From Gluconobacter sp. Gdi (GTDB lineage: Bacteria > Pseudomonadota > Alphaproteobacteria > Acetobacterales > Acetobacteraceae): a DNA stretch of 64,000 bases. The stretch is from the NCBI RefSeq assembly GCF_014132155.1, contig NZ_BLJQ01000002.1, forward strand, positions 62,001-126,000, read 5' to 3'. The notes below the pieces were generated by a model that worked only from the letters and a program-made list of their open reading frames with translations, did not search any database and had not been told where the DNA came from. A program made the position numbers and the translations under genes. Below are positions 37,615-46,921 of this stretch, piece after piece (positions within the stretch are counted from its first letter, which is position 1; each line of letters starts with the position of its first letter).

Positions 37615-37761
37615 TACGGAACTCGGGGCGAGGCCTTAATGGTTACGGCAATTGGTTTCACTAAATATTACCACAAGCAAAATTTGCGCCTCTTGTACAA
37701 CACTGTAAGATACTTCTTCGTGACGGGGCTGAAGCTCCTACCGTGATGTTAAGAGGTTGAA

Positions 37762-38817
37762 ATGCGGATATTGTTGACAGGCGGTTGCGGCTTCATAGGT
37801 TCGGCCGTGGTGCGTCATATTATCAGGAACACTGAACACAGCGTTCTGAATGTGGACTGCATGACATATGCAGCGTCCGAAGACACCGTAGCCGAAGTCG
37901 CTTCTGATCCGCGTTATTCCCACGCACGGGCGAACATCGTAAATGGCGTTGAAATGCAACGCCTTTTTGAGGAATATCGCCCGGATGCCGTCATGCATCT
38001 GGCTGCTGAAAGCCATGTAGACCGCTCGATTGATGGTCCTGGCGTTTTCATCCAGACAAATATTGTCGGCACTTACTCTCTCCTGGAAGCTGCCCGGAAA
38101 TACTGGAGCAATCTTGGAAATGATGAGAAAGCGGCTTTCCGCTTCCATCACATTTCAACGGATGAAGTGTTTGGCCATCTAGAGCCAAATGATCCGCCTT
38201 TCACCGAGACGACCCCTTACGATCCACGCAGCCCCTACTCCGCATCAAAAGCCTCTTCCGATCATCTGGTTCGTGCCTGGTATCATACCTACGGTCTGCC
38301 AACTTTCGTCACCAATACGACCAACAACTACGGCGTCTGGCACTTCCCGGAAAAGCTCATTCCGCTCGTGACCATCAATGCCATCGAAGGTCGTGAATTG
38401 CCGGTGTATGGCAAGGGTGAGAACATTCGCGACTGGCTGTTCGTTGAGGACCATGCTGAAGCTCTCGTTCGCGCTGTCGAAATTGGCAAGCCCGGTGAGA
38501 CCTATGCCATCGGTGCCCGTCAGCCGCGCACGAACCTCGAAGTCGTCAAGAAGATCTGCGCCGTTCTGGATGAACTCCTGCCAGACCCGGAAGGCCCGCG
38601 TGAGCGTCTGATCCGTTATGTGACAGACCGTCCCGGCCATGATTTCCGCTATGAAATCGACCCGTCCCATGCCGAAAAGGAGCTGGACTGGAAAGCCAAG
38701 AACGATTTCGAAACTGGCATCCGCAAAACGGTTCAGTGGTATCTCGACAACCGTGACTGGTGGGAAGGAATCCGCTCCAAGCGTTATACGGGACAGCGAC
38801 TGGGAACACGCGCATGA
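37762..38817 (+). CDS. rfbB: dTDP-glucose 4,6-dehydratase
   Basis: 351 residues. An extended SDR enzyme making dTDP-4-keto-6-deoxyglucose, second step of dTDP-rhamnose synthesis. TGGCGFIGS at residues 6-14 binds [12 protein letters not shown] holds the dehydratase Asp-Glu pair; Tyr159 and Lys163 in YSASK are catalytic; [15 protein letters not shown] is the sugar-binding segment (usually [15 protein letters not shown]). AAGAGGT precedes the ATG. Its stop overlaps the rfbA start by ATGA. It leads rfbBACD. Confidence 0.96.
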   Translation: MRILLTGGCGFIGSAVVRHIIRNTEHSVLNVDCMTYAASEDTVAEVASDPRYSHARANIVNGVEMQRLFEEYRPDAVMHLAAESHVDRSIDGPGVFIQTNIVGTYSLLEAARKYWSNLGNDEKAAFRFHHISTDEVFGHLEPNDPPFTETTPYDPRSPYSASKASSDHLVRAWYHTYGLPTFVTNTTNNYGVWHFPEKLIPLVTINAIEGRELPVYGKGENIRDWLFVEDHAEALVRAVEIGKPGETYAIGARQPRTNLEVVKKICAVLDELLPDPEGPRERLIRYVTDRPGHDFRYEIDPSHAEKELDWKAKNDFETGIRKTVQWYLDNRDWWEGIRSKRYTGQRLGTRA

Positions 38818-39710
38818 GCACGATCGAGACGAAGCCCATGAAGGGCATTATCCTGGCTGGCGGTTCGGGCACACGCCTGTATCCCATGACGCTTGCTTCC
38901 TCAAAGCAGCTCCTGCCGGTCTACGACAAACCGATGATCTATTATCCCCTTTCCACGCTGATGCTGGCGGGAATCCGGGATATCATGATCATCACGACCC
39001 CGCATGACATGCCGCAGTTCCAGCGTCTTCTGGGCGATGGATCACAGTTTGGCGTGAAGTTTGAATACCGGGTTCAGCCGTCCCCAGACGGTCTGGCACA
39101 GGCGTTTCTGATTGCCGAAGATTGGATCCAGGGCGCTCCTTGCGCACTCGCTCTCGGCGACAATCTGATCTTCTCCGAACATCTGGGTGTGCTGCTGCGC
39201 GCAGCATCGAACCGGCCGGAAGGCGCAACCGTCTTCGCCTATCAGGTCCGTGATCCTGAGCGCTATGGCGTGGTCTCGTTTGATGAAAGCGGCCGAGCTC
39301 TAAAAGTCGAAGAAAAACCAGCTCAACCGGAATCCCATTGGGCCGTCACAGGTCTGTATTTCTATGATCATCGCGTTGTGGATTTCGCCAAGAAGGTGAA
39401 ACCCAGTCCCCGCGGCGAACTGGAAATTACCGATCTCAACCGTATGTATCTTGAAGAAGGTACTCTGCAGGTTGACCGCCTTGGTCGTGGCTGTGCCTGG
39501 CTTGATGCTGGTATGCCAGATAGCCTGATGCAGGCTGGAACCTTCGTTCAGACCATTCAGTCCCGTCAGGGCATGCTGGTTGGCTCACCTGCTGAAGTCG
39601 CGTTCCGCAACAAGTTCATCAACGCTGACCAGCTTCGTGCCCATGCAAAAAAAATGGGCAAAACAGAACTCGGCCGCCTTCTGCTTGAACTGGCAGACCA
39701 CGCTTCCTGA
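38814..39710 (+). CDS. rfbA: Glucose-1-phosphate thymidylyltransferase
   Basis: 298 residues. It makes dTDP-glucose from dTTP and glucose-1-phosphate. The signature [43 protein letters not shown] is at the N-terminus, with [12 protein letters not shown] and [20 protein letters not shown] later. The longer open frame from 38760 overlaps rfbB; the ATG at 38814 gives ATGA coupling and the usual length. A terminator-like hairpin follows before rfbC. Confidence 0.96.
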   Translation: MSTIETKPMKGIILAGGSGTRLYPMTLASSKQLLPVYDKPMIYYPLSTLMLAGIRDIMIITTPHDMPQFQRLLGDGSQFGVKFEYRVQPSPDGLAQAFLIAEDWIQGAPCALALGDNLIFSEHLGVLLRAASNRPEGATVFAYQVRDPERYGVVSFDESGRALKVEEKPAQPESHWAVTGLYFYDHRVVDFAKKVKPSPRGELEITDLNRMYLEEGTLQVDRLGRGCAWLDAGMPDSLMQAGTFVQTIQSRQGMLVGSPAEVAFRNKFINADQLRAHAKKMGKTELGRLLLELADHAS

Positions 39711-39721
39711 ACTGGATGTCC

Positions 39722-39756
39722 AAAACGCTGTCTGAATTTCCCAGACAGCGTTTTTT
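39722..39756 (+). terminator. Terminator or attenuator inside the rfb operon
   Basis: AAAACGCTGTCTG and CAGACAGCGTTTT pair over 13 bases with loop AATTTCC, followed by further T bases. It lies between rfbA and rfbC, so it would cut or reduce read-through into the second half of the pathway. Confidence 0.82.
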
Positions 39757-39814
39757 CTGTCCCCTTTCTGTTTTGTCTCCGCTCCCGGACATCGTTTATA
39801 AAAAGGAATTCGTC

Positions 39815-40378
39815 ATGAAGGTTGAACGTCTCGCCATTCCAGACGTCATTCTCGTCACGCCGCCACGTTTTAGTGACAATCGGGGTTTCTTTTCGGAGAC
39901 CTACAATCTCGATCGTATGACAGAAGCGGGTATCAACCTTCCGTTCGTTCAGGACAATCAAAGCCTGTCCTGCGAAAAAGGCGTTGTTCGTGGACTTCAC
40001 TGCCAGCTTGCCCCCTATGAGCAGGGAAAGCTGGTTCGTGTAACACGTGGCGCGATCTGGGACGTCGCTGTGGATGCTCGCACAGGCTCACCAACATACG
40101 GTCAATGGGTGGCCGCTGAGCTTTCTGCTGAAAACTGGTCTCAGCTCTGGGTGCCGCCGGGCTTTCTGCATGGCTTCGTGACTCTCGAAGAGAACACGGA
40201 AGTTCAGTATAAGTGCACATCGCTTTACAGCAAGGTTTCCGAGCGGGCCGTCATCTGGAACTGTCTCGACCTGAACATTGATTGGCCCATTTCCGAAGAA
40301 GAAGCCGTCCTTTCCGACAAGGATAAGGTCGCTCCACACTTCTCCGCAGCCAAGGGCTGGTTCTCTTACGAAAAGTGA
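39815..40378 (+). CDS. rfbC: dTDP-4-dehydrorhamnose 3,5-epimerase
   Basis: 187 residues. A cupin epimerase of the rhamnose pathway. FSDNRGFFSETYN, FVQDNQSLSCEKGVVRGLHCQ with the catalytic His, KLVRVTRGAIWDVAVDARTGSPTYGQWVAAELSAEN, and VPPGFLHGFVTLEENTEVQYKC are visible. AAAAGGAA precedes the ATG at 39815; the open frame from 39716 runs through the terminator and is not used. Confidence 0.95.
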   Translation: MKVERLAIPDVILVTPPRFSDNRGFFSETYNLDRMTEAGINLPFVQDNQSLSCEKGVVRGLHCQLAPYEQGKLVRVTRGAIWDVAVDARTGSPTYGQWVAAELSAENWSQLWVPPGFLHGFVTLEENTEVQYKCTSLYSKVSERAVIWNCLDLNIDWPISEEEAVLSDKDKVAPHFSAAKGWFSYEK

Positions 40379-40386
40379 GTCGCATT

Positions 40387-41277
40387 ATGTCCAGCACAGG
40401 TCCTATCCTTGTCACGGGCGGCAATGGCCAGCTTGCGACGTCTCTTGCGAACATCGGGGGTGATCAGATCATCCGTGTTGGGCGCCCGGAGTTCGACTTC
40501 GACAAACCGGAAACCATTTCCGCAGCGATTGAAAAATACCGCCCTGAAGCTGTCGTAAATGCAGCTGCCTGGACGGCCGTTGATCTGGCAGAAACGGAAA
40601 CAGCTGGAGCCGAGCGCGCCAACTGCTCAGGCCCCAAGGCGCTCGCGGAAGCCTGCGCAAAGGCCGGCATTCCGTTCATCCATGTTTCAACGGACTATGT
40701 TTTTTCTGGTGACAAGGGATCTCCTTACACGGAAGAGGATCCTACAAGCCCTGAAACAGTCTATGGCAGCACCAAAGCTGACGGCGAACAGGCTGTTCTG
40801 GCGGCAAACCCGAAGAGCATCATTCTTCGGACCTCCTGGGTTTACTCCGCTCACGGCAAGAATTTCGTCAAGACCATGATCAATGCCGGCGCTAAAAATC
40901 CGGCGCTCAAGGTTGTTGGCGATCAAAGCGGCAACCCCACCAGTTCTGACGATCTGGCTGATGCTATTCTCGCTATTCTGGCCCTCATCAAAAAAGATGG
41001 CTGGAAGCCGGAATTTGGTGGCATCTATCACGCCAGCGGCACAGGCGAAACGACATGGCACGGTCTGGCTGTTGCCGCGCTCGAAGAAGCAGAAAAGCAT
41101 GGTCAGACCATGCCAACAGTCAGTGCAATCCGGACGGAAGACTGGCCGACCCCTGCCAAGCGCCCGCAGGATTCCCGACTGGACTGCTCGAAACTGCATC
41201 GTATTTTCGGTGTTCGTCTGCCAGAATGGCGTGAGAGCGTGGCGCGGACAGTCCACCGGCTTTTCGCAGCAACCTGA
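40387..41277 (+). CDS. rfbD: dTDP-4-dehydrorhamnose reductase
   Basis: 296 residues. The last step, reducing the keto sugar to dTDP-L-rhamnose. VTGGNGQLATSLA binds NAD(P); STDYVFSGDKGSPYTEEDPTSPETVYGSTKADGEQAV carries the catalytic Tyr and Lys; RTSWVYSAHGKNFVKTM follows. A GTG at 40375 that overlaps the rfbC stop is a possible earlier start. It is followed by a hairpin and a glycosyltransferase gene. Confidence 0.95.
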   Translation: MSSTGPILVTGGNGQLATSLANIGGDQIIRVGRPEFDFDKPETISAAIEKYRPEAVVNAAAWTAVDLAETETAGAERANCSGPKALAEACAKAGIPFIHVSTDYVFSGDKGSPYTEEDPTSPETVYGSTKADGEQAVLAANPKSIILRTSWVYSAHGKNFVKTMINAGAKNPALKVVGDQSGNPTSSDDLADAILAILALIKKDGWKPEFGGIYHASGTGETTWHGLAVAALEEAEKHGQTMPTVSAIRTEDWPTPAKRPQDSRLDCSKLHRIFGVRLPEWRESVARTVHRLFAAT

Positions 41278-41284
41278 GAATAAG

Positions 41285-41315
41285 GGGTCATCCCAGCAAC
41301 CTTGCAGGATGACCC
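41285..41315 (+). terminator. Weak hairpin after rfbD
   Basis: GGGTCATCC and GGATGACCC pair perfectly over nine bases around a 13-base loop. The short TAGTTT that follows makes it a weak terminator at best. Confidence 0.4.
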
Positions 41316-41347
41316 TAGTTTCCTGACCCGTTTCAACCAAGGATATT

Positions 41348-42358
41348 ATGTCTTCTCCCCACTCCGGCATTCGCCGCTGGAATCCACAGATGATACGGGG
41401 AGGAGCAAGCCAGACCGCCGACAGGACAGACCGTGTCGCCATTCTACTGTCCTTGCATAACGGCGAAACCTATCTCAACGCTCAGCTCGACAGCATTCTC
41501 GCCCAGACCCACACGGATTGGGTCCTTTACTGGCGTGATGACGGATCAACTGATGCCTCCCGTGTGATCATGCTCTCATTTGAAGAGCATCGCGGTCACG
41601 GGCGTTGCATCGAAATTACATCCGTCATGGGCAATATGGGCGTAACGGGGTCTTATCTGCATCTTCTGGATTCCATTCCTCCAACGCCATTCGTAGCGTT
41701 CGCGGACCAGGATGACGTCTGGCAGCCCAAAAAGCTGGAATGGGCGCTGGAATGGCTCCAGAGACAGCCGCTCGATGTGCCCGCTTTATATTGTGCCCGT
41801 CAGTATCTGACAGATTCTTCGCTCAACGTGTTCAGTAAGTCGGCGTCCCTCAGCAGAACCCCTGACTTTGCATCCGCTCTGACGCAAAACATCGCAACCG
41901 GGCACACAGTTGTTATCAACGCAGCGACATATGAGCTTTTATATGAGCGACTACCTCCGCCCTTCATCCTGCATGACTGGTGGGCTTATCTCGTTACGAT
42001 GGCCTCTGGCGGCAAAGTCTTTTTTGATGAGCGGTGTGTCAGCTATTACCGCCAGCACGCGCGCAACACCGTAGGAGCCAAACGCTCGCTTCTCAGCCGA
42101 GGCTTAAGTGCTCTCAGACGCGGACCCGGCGTCTTCATGACGATCTTTGAGTCCAATGTTCAGCATCTGCTCCATGAGCCAGATATCCTGACAGAAGACG
42201 CACAGACCCTTCTGTCAGAACTGGCCGGAGCCCGGACGTTAAGAGCCAGAATTAAAATCCTCTGGAGGCGAAGAGAACTTCAGCGCCAGACACGTTGTGA
42301 GACCGCTATTTTCCGTCTCTGGTTTCTTCTCGCGGGCCGACAGCCGACTCAAGGCTGA
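41348..42358 (+). CDS. Family 2 glycosyltransferase, probably rhamnosyltransferase
   Basis: 336 residues, GT-A fold. VAILLSLHNGETYLNAQLDSILAQTHTDWVLYWRDDGSTDAS carries the nucleotide-sugar DDGS motif, and FVAFADQDDVWQPKKLEWALEWL the DxD-like metal site. HDWWAYLVTMASGGKVFFDERCVSYYRQHARNTVG is typical of rhamnosyltransferases. There is no membrane segment. Its place after rfbBACD suggests it moves the rhamnose made by that operon onto a cell-surface polysaccharide; the acceptor is unknown. Confidence 0.88.
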   Translation: MSSPHSGIRRWNPQMIRGGASQTADRTDRVAILLSLHNGETYLNAQLDSILAQTHTDWVLYWRDDGSTDASRVIMLSFEEHRGHGRCIEITSVMGNMGVTGSYLHLLDSIPPTPFVAFADQDDVWQPKKLEWALEWLQRQPLDVPALYCARQYLTDSSLNVFSKSASLSRTPDFASALTQNIATGHTVVINAATYELLYERLPPPFILHDWWAYLVTMASGGKVFFDERCVSYYRQHARNTVGAKRSLLSRGLSALRRGPGVFMTIFESNVQHLLHEPDILTEDAQTLLSELAGARTLRARIKILWRRRELQRQTRCETAIFRLWFLLAGRQPTQG

Positions 42359-42792
42359 ATATGTAGCTCGCGCCGCATGGCGTCCATGAAGGCCCCGTCA
42401 TGCTCAGGACTGAACGGGCGCGCAGACGCATAATCATAAGCGATACTGGCTGCCTTGATGCGCAGGTCTTCAGGTTCTGAGGCATACCGCGGAACAATAT
42501 GCGTATGAAGAGACGGTGCCAGATTGCACCATGTTTCGTAATTGATGCGGCTTGAAGCGGTAAGAGCCAGAAGAGCATCACCGACGGCAGCAACATCCAG
42601 AAGATATTGAATCCGCTCCTCACCTTTCAGGTCATTTAGGGAAGACACGACAGGATCAGCCAAGAGTTGGCAGTATCCTGCAAGCGGCTGCGTCTCACCG
42701 ATCACCAGCCAACCAGATTTCATACGCCCAATGACAAACGGGTTGCTGCCACTTCGCGCGGCAACAACCCGTTTTGCAATAACATCCAACAT
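42349..42792 (-). CDS. HIT-like (histidine triad) protein
   Basis: 147 residues. RINYETWCNLAPSLHTHIVPRY resembles the HIT active site HxHxHxxPR, but the first of the three His is Ser; the middle, nucleophilic His and the third are kept. The N-terminal part (FVIGRMKSGWLVIGETQPLAGYCQLLAD) fits the HIT fold, with the usual G(Y/F)C(L)LL pattern. Likely acts on nucleotide-linked substrates. It converges with the glycosyltransferase gene, overlapping by ten bases. Confidence 0.66.
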   Translation of the reverse strand: MLDVIAKRVVAARSGSNPFVIGRMKSGWLVIGETQPLAGYCQLLADPVVSSLNDLKGEERIQYLLDVAAVGDALLALTASSRINYETWCNLAPSLHTHIVPRYASEPEDLRIKAASIAYDYASARPFSPEHDGAFMDAMRRELHIQP

Positions 42793-42821
42793 GTATGTTT
42801 CCCTTCAAAAAGGGAAAGCTA

Positions 42822-44309
42822 TCATGCAGCGGAGCGTGCGTCCTCTTCATCGTCTTCCGGCACAATGCGCTTGTTATCGCGAGTAGGCCGGAAACGGTTT
42901 TCCACCAGAGCGTCTTCAATATCTTCGAGAGAGGCACCTGATGTCTCTGGCACAAAGAAGAAGACAAAAATGACAGAAGCCAGATTGACGAAGGCGTAAA
43001 ACCACATCGTCCATGTCAGACCAATTCCCTCTGCCATCGTAAGCGCTGTGCTGGTGACAAGCAGATCAGCCCCCCACAGAGTAGCTGCATGTAGCGAGGT
43101 TGCCTGACCACGCATGGACAGCGGGAACATTTCAGCGCCCAACAGCCAGCCACAGACCTGAATGCCACCAGAGTTGAACATCATGAACAACAGCAGGAAC
43201 GCCACGATCAGATAAGACCCCGCGCTGCCTGCGGCCGGGTGAAGCATGAACATGATACCCAGACCAACCAGCGAGAGTGCAGCCCCCGGGCCCATGATCA
43301 GCATCAGGCGACGCCGACCGATCCGGTCTACGAAAAGACAGCCCAGAATGGTCATGATGCAATAAACGATCGCGACACCAAGCGAGGCCCAAAGCGCCGA
43401 CGATGCGCCGAAACCAGCATCATTCAAAAATGTTGGGGCATAGTAGATCATCATCTCCAGGCCACCACACTGGGTGAAAAACGCCACGCCCAGTGCTGCG
43501 ACCAGAGCCGGACGAACCCATGGCTGAAAAAGACCACACCACCCTCGGTTCTCCTGCTTGATACCCTCTGCATTCTCACGAATGGCTTCGACTTCCTTGC
43601 GAACAGCCCTTTTTGTGGTGCGGATACGGCTAAGATGAAGAATGGCATTCTTCATGCCTTCATTCTCAGCAGACCAGCGCGGGCTTTTCGGCATGAAGAA
43701 CATGGATACGAAGACGAGGGCAGCCGGTATGGCGGCAATCCCCACCATAGGGCGCCAACCCCAGTTTGTGCGCTGGGTAAGACCGATAATGTTAGCAATC
43801 AGAATACCGAGACCGATGGCCACATTGAACATCGTCACCAGGCTTCCCCGCCGTTCTTGGGGAGCCAGTTCCGAAATATACATCGGCACAACCTGTGTGG
43901 AACCACCAACGGCAAGTCCAAGCACAAACCGTGCGGCAATGAGGCTCCATACATCCGGAGAGAAAGCACATGTTGTCGCGCCAAGGACAAAGACACCACT
44001 AACCAGACATGTTGTGGTGCGGCGCCCGAATTTCTCTGACAAAGATCCGGCTATAAAGGCTCCGAATACTGCGCCAAGGAGAATAGCCGAAGCTACACTT
44101 TCCTTCATTGTGGAGTTCAGATGAAAATCATCACCAATCAAAGGCAATGTGCCTGAGATGATGCCCGTGTCGTAACCGTAGAGACCACCACAGATTGCAG
44201 CAACCATAGCTGCAAGCATCAGGATCAATTTCGCGTTTGGTGAGACCTCAACCTGTGAGAGGTCTATCTGTTCACGAGCAGGTCGAGATGTTTTTGTATC
44301 ATTTGGCAT
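42822..44309 (-). CDS. Sugar porter, major facilitator superfamily
   Basis: 495 residues with twelve predicted membrane helices. Sugar-porter signatures are GGLYGYDTGIISGTLPLI in helix 1, SEKFGRRTTTCLVSGVFVLG between helices 2 and 3, RFVLGLAVGGSTQVVPMYISELAPQERRGSLVTMFNVAIGLGI, and VDRIGRRRLMLIMG. The C-terminus has FFVPETSGASLEDIE. It is a proton-coupled sugar or polyol importer by family; substrate not deducible. The open frame starts with TTG at 44330; I chose the ATG at 44309 (MPNDTKTSRP). Confidence 0.9.
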   Translation of the reverse strand: MPNDTKTSRPAREQIDLSQVEVSPNAKLILMLAAMVAAICGGLYGYDTGIISGTLPLIGDDFHLNSTMKESVASAILLGAVFGAFIAGSLSEKFGRRTTTCLVSGVFVLGATTCAFSPDVWSLIAARFVLGLAVGGSTQVVPMYISELAPQERRGSLVTMFNVAIGLGILIANIIGLTQRTNWGWRPMVGIAAIPAALVFVSMFFMPKSPRWSAENEGMKNAILHLSRIRTTKRAVRKEVEAIRENAEGIKQENRGWCGLFQPWVRPALVAALGVAFFTQCGGLEMMIYYAPTFLNDAGFGASSALWASLGVAIVYCIMTILGCLFVDRIGRRRLMLIMGPGAALSLVGLGIMFMLHPAAGSAGSYLIVAFLLLFMMFNSGGIQVCGWLLGAEMFPLSMRGQATSLHAATLWGADLLVTSTALTMAEGIGLTWTMWFYAFVNLASVIFVFFFVPETSGASLEDIEDALVENRFRPTRDNKRIVPEDDEEDARSAA

Positions 44310-44446
44310 AATGACATTAACATATCGCAATCTATTCAGTTTTTCTGCATTTTTCTATTTTTTTGAAAATTAAGTGACTTTCCACTTATTCTAGCCATGA
44401 AAATCAGAACTCTATATGAATTCCAGGATTGCTCCGGAGGCCCTCG

Positions 44447-44575
44447 ATGCTAACGCCTACACCTGATACCACCCGTGATGTCCCATACATCTCTGGCAGA
44501 GCCCTGATCATCATGCATATTGGTCTTGTGGCTTTTATCGTGCTTGTGTCCTCGTGTGCAGGAACACTCAACTAG
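44447..44575 (+). CDS. 42-residue putative small membrane protein
   Basis: The ORF encodes MLTPTPDTTRDVPYISGRAL followed by a hydrophobic stretch and a short tail. CGGAGG lies seven bases before the ATG, a better ribosome site than most genes here have. One membrane helix is expected (LIIMHIGLVAFIVLVSSCAG). It converges with znuB and overlaps its last eight bases. I know no family for it. Its place beside the zinc transporter and diverging from the sugar porter may be chance. Confidence 0.5.
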   Translation: MLTPTPDTTRDVPYISGRALIIMHIGLVAFIVLVSSCAGTLN

Positions 44576-45374
44576 CCTTGAAACGCGTCCAAACGTTCGC
44601 CAATCCGTAAAAAACTCCTGCTCCCAACCCAATCCAGAATGGAATAGGAATATCCGTTATCCAGGACAGCATCAGACCGCCCCAGGACAGGACAAGAGCG
44701 AGCAATACCGAAACCAGTAGTCCCATCGCCGGGCATAGCCCTAGCCTCAATGCCGTAGCCGCCGGGCCAATCATGAGACTGAAGGCCAGCAATGCGCCGG
44801 AGACCTCAGCACAGGCTGAACAGGCCAAAGCTGCTATAGCCATAAACCCCAGGGACGTCAGACGCACAGGAACACCACGCGCACGCGCTACTTCTGGCGT
44901 TAGGCTCGAAAACAGAAGCGGCCGCCCAAGAAAAACCAGCCCTGCCAGACAAAGAGCCGTCACTCCAGCCAGAATAAACAGCGTTAGAGTGTCAATTCCG
45001 AGCACATCCCCAAATAGCAGTGTCGTCGCCATGCTGGAGGCTCCGTTGGCCTCATGCAGGAACCAGGTGCCCACGCCAAGGCTGGCAGCAAGCACAAGGC
45101 CAATCGTGCTGTCTCTCTGAGGGGGAATTTTACCGCGTCCCTCACCTTCGCTTCCTATGGCAAGGCCTGCCAGAAGGCTGAAAGCAATCATCCCGAAGAG
45201 AGGCGAAACGCCAAGCCAGACTGCCCCTGCGGCTCCACTGAAGCCAATATGGGACAGAGCATGGGCGGCAAAAGCCTGTCGCCGCAGGCTCAGAAACCAT
45301 CCCACAGTTCCTGCGAGAACAGAGACGAGCGTGCATCCCAGAAATGCATGCCGCATGAATTCAAATTCGAACAT
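44568..45374 (-). CDS. znuB: Zinc ABC transporter permease
   Basis: 268 residues with seven to eight membrane helices, ABC-3 permease family. FMRHAFLGCTLVSVLAGTVGWFLSLRRQAFAAHALSHIGFSGAAGAVWLG and SGALLAFSLMIGPAATALRLG are the typical blocks. I chose the Met at 45374 (MFEFEF), which overlaps the znuC end; an ATG at 45386 is an alternative. It is the last gene of znuA-znuC-znuB. Confidence 0.9.
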   Translation of the reverse strand: MFEFEFMRHAFLGCTLVSVLAGTVGWFLSLRRQAFAAHALSHIGFSGAAGAVWLGVSPLFGMIAFSLLAGLAIGSEGEGRGKIPPQRDSTIGLVLAASLGVGTWFLHEANGASSMATTLLFGDVLGIDTLTLFILAGVTALCLAGLVFLGRPLLFSSLTPEVARARGVPVRLTSLGFMAIAALACSACAEVSGALLAFSLMIGPAATALRLGLCPAMGLLVSVLLALVLSWGGLMLSWITDIPIPFWIGLGAGVFYGLANVWTRFKAS

Positions 45375-46026
45375 GCAACTCGCCATTTTCCAGAGCCAGA
45401 ACGCGCGTTACCTTTCCTTCCAGCGCGGCAGTTTCATGAGATGTCATAAGGATTGAAACGCCAAGGGTCTGGGTGAGTGATACCAGCAGGGAAACAATCT
45501 GCTGCTGCGCGTCGTGATCCAGGGCGGCAAGGGGTTCGTCCAGAAGAAGCAGACCCGGTTGACCAGCAAGTGCCTGCGCCAGACAGACACGCTGTCGCTC
45601 TCCCCCTGACAGATGTCCCAGAGGCCGTTTTGAGAAAGAAAGTGCTCCAGTCAGGGCAAGAAGCCTCTCGGCCTCCCTTTTTCTTTGACCAAAACGAATA
45701 GGCACACCCCAGCGCGCACCATCCATGGCAGCCATCACATGACTGATCGCCGGGATCATGAGAGCCGCATCGCTCAAGCCCTGCGGCATGTATCCAATGC
45801 GTTCACAGGTCATTCCGGGTGGGAGGCCATCAATCAGGATCTGTCCTTTTTCGGGCCTTACAAGATCCAGACAGGCCCGCAGAACAGTCGATTTTCCTGC
45901 ACCATTTCGGCCTGACAGAAGCGTAATGCCTTCAAGAGGTACGGTCAGGGAAACCTGATTTAAAACACGTGTCTGGCCTGCACAGAGGGTAACATTCTCA
46001 AGAACAAGGTTATCGGGACTGGCCAT
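45361..46026 (-). CDS. znuC: Zinc ABC transporter ATP-binding protein
   Basis: 221 residues. LLSGRNGAGKST is Walker A, HLSGGERQRVCLAQALAGQPGLLLLDEPLAALDHDAQ carries the ABC signature and Walker B, and MTSHETAAL the switch His. It energises import through ZnuB. It overlaps both neighbours in the operon. A TTG three bases before the ATG is possible. Confidence 0.92.
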   Translation of the reverse strand: MASPDNLVLENVTLCAGQTRVLNQVSLTVPLEGITLLSGRNGAGKSTVLRACLDLVRPEKGQILIDGLPPGMTCERIGYMPQGLSDAALMIPAISHVMAAMDGARWGVPIRFGQRKREAERLLALTGALSFSKRPLGHLSGGERQRVCLAQALAGQPGLLLLDEPLAALDHDAQQQIVSLLVSLTQTLGVSILMTSHETAALEGKVTRVLALENGELHVRI

Positions 46027-46864
46027 CAAGTGCCTGCTGAACGGACTGAAGGATCGACGAGACCCAGTCTTGCCATTGCTGGCTGACAGGGAGCGTCTCT
46101 CCTATCATAACCAGCGGCAGACCGCTGCCCCTAGCCCGCTCTATCATACGGTCAATCTGTGGAGACCTGACGGCAGGATTGACGATCAGAAATCTGATCT
46201 GTCTGCTATCGATTGCAGTTTCCAGTTGAGCCACATCGCGCGGAGACGGTTCGCTATGATGCATGATCGACAGGGCAAACCCGGGGTCAATGATCCTGAG
46301 TCCCATCGTCTGGATCAGATCAGCTCCCACCGGTTCCATGACACCGATGATAGTCCCGTCGTGTTTCTGCCTGATGGCCGCTGTCTGGCCAGACAAAGCA
46401 TCAACCTGTGTCAGAAAGCTTGTGAGGCGACTGCGAATATCCGTCTGATCCAGGCCTCGCGCTATAAACGCGTCCGCCACGGCTGACGCCACCTTACGCA
46501 CGGCGCTCAGATCGAGGAACAGATGCGGATTATCCCCTGCGCGCCATCCCGCTTCTTCGGCCGCAATAATTCGTGTTGCTGATGAAGGAGAAAAATGGAC
46601 TGCCCAGTCATCGTAGGTCGCGCCATTCAGAACGATGACGCTGGCATGAGCCATGTTCCGCGCCATGGACGGCGTTGGCGTCAATTCATGTGGATCGATG
46701 CCCGGAGTTGAAATTAATGACTGTGTCTGGACGGCTGGTCCACCAATCTGCGCTGCAATATTACACCAAGCTGCCTCAACGCAGACCACAGGCAGCGGAG
46801 CAGCATATGCAAAAGGCGCAGTCAGAAGCGAACCAGCCAGAAACAGGGTTCGGACACAGCGCAT
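46010..46864 (-). CDS. znuA: Zinc/manganese ABC transporter substrate-binding protein
   Basis: 284 residues with signal peptide MRCVRTLFLAGSLLTAPFAYA. Cluster A-I periplasmic metal-binding protein: GIDPHELTPTPSMARNMAHASVIVLNGATYDDW and GDNPHLFLDLSAV supply two metal-binding His, SIMHHSEPSPRDVAQLE the region before the third ligand set. It lacks the long His-rich loop of many ZnuA proteins. A Zur-box palindrome stands 31 bases before the start, supporting zinc rather than manganese. Confidence 0.9.
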   Translation of the reverse strand: MRCVRTLFLAGSLLTAPFAYAAPLPVVCVEAAWCNIAAQIGGPAVQTQSLISTPGIDPHELTPTPSMARNMAHASVIVLNGATYDDWAVHFSPSSATRIIAAEEAGWRAGDNPHLFLDLSAVRKVASAVADAFIARGLDQTDIRSRLTSFLTQVDALSGQTAAIRQKHDGTIIGVMEPVGADLIQTMGLRIIDPGFALSIMHHSEPSPRDVAQLETAIDSRQIRFLIVNPAVRSPQIDRMIERARGSGLPLVMIGETLPVSQQWQDWVSSILQSVQQALDGQSR

Positions 46865-46894
46865 GAGTTTCCCCGGACGGATGGAAAGGAAAAA

Positions 46895-46909
46895 CGTTAT
46901 AAGATAACA
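46895..46909 (-). promoter_or_regulatory. Zur box before znuACB
   Basis: GTTAT-AAG-ATAAC (46896-46908) is a perfect inverted repeat that fits the alphaproteobacterial Zur consensus (TGTTATANNATAACA type). It lies in the 57-base gap between the transglycosylase gene and znuA, so zinc-bound Zur should repress the operon. Confidence 0.8.
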
Positions 46910-46921
46910 TTCTTCCTTTGG

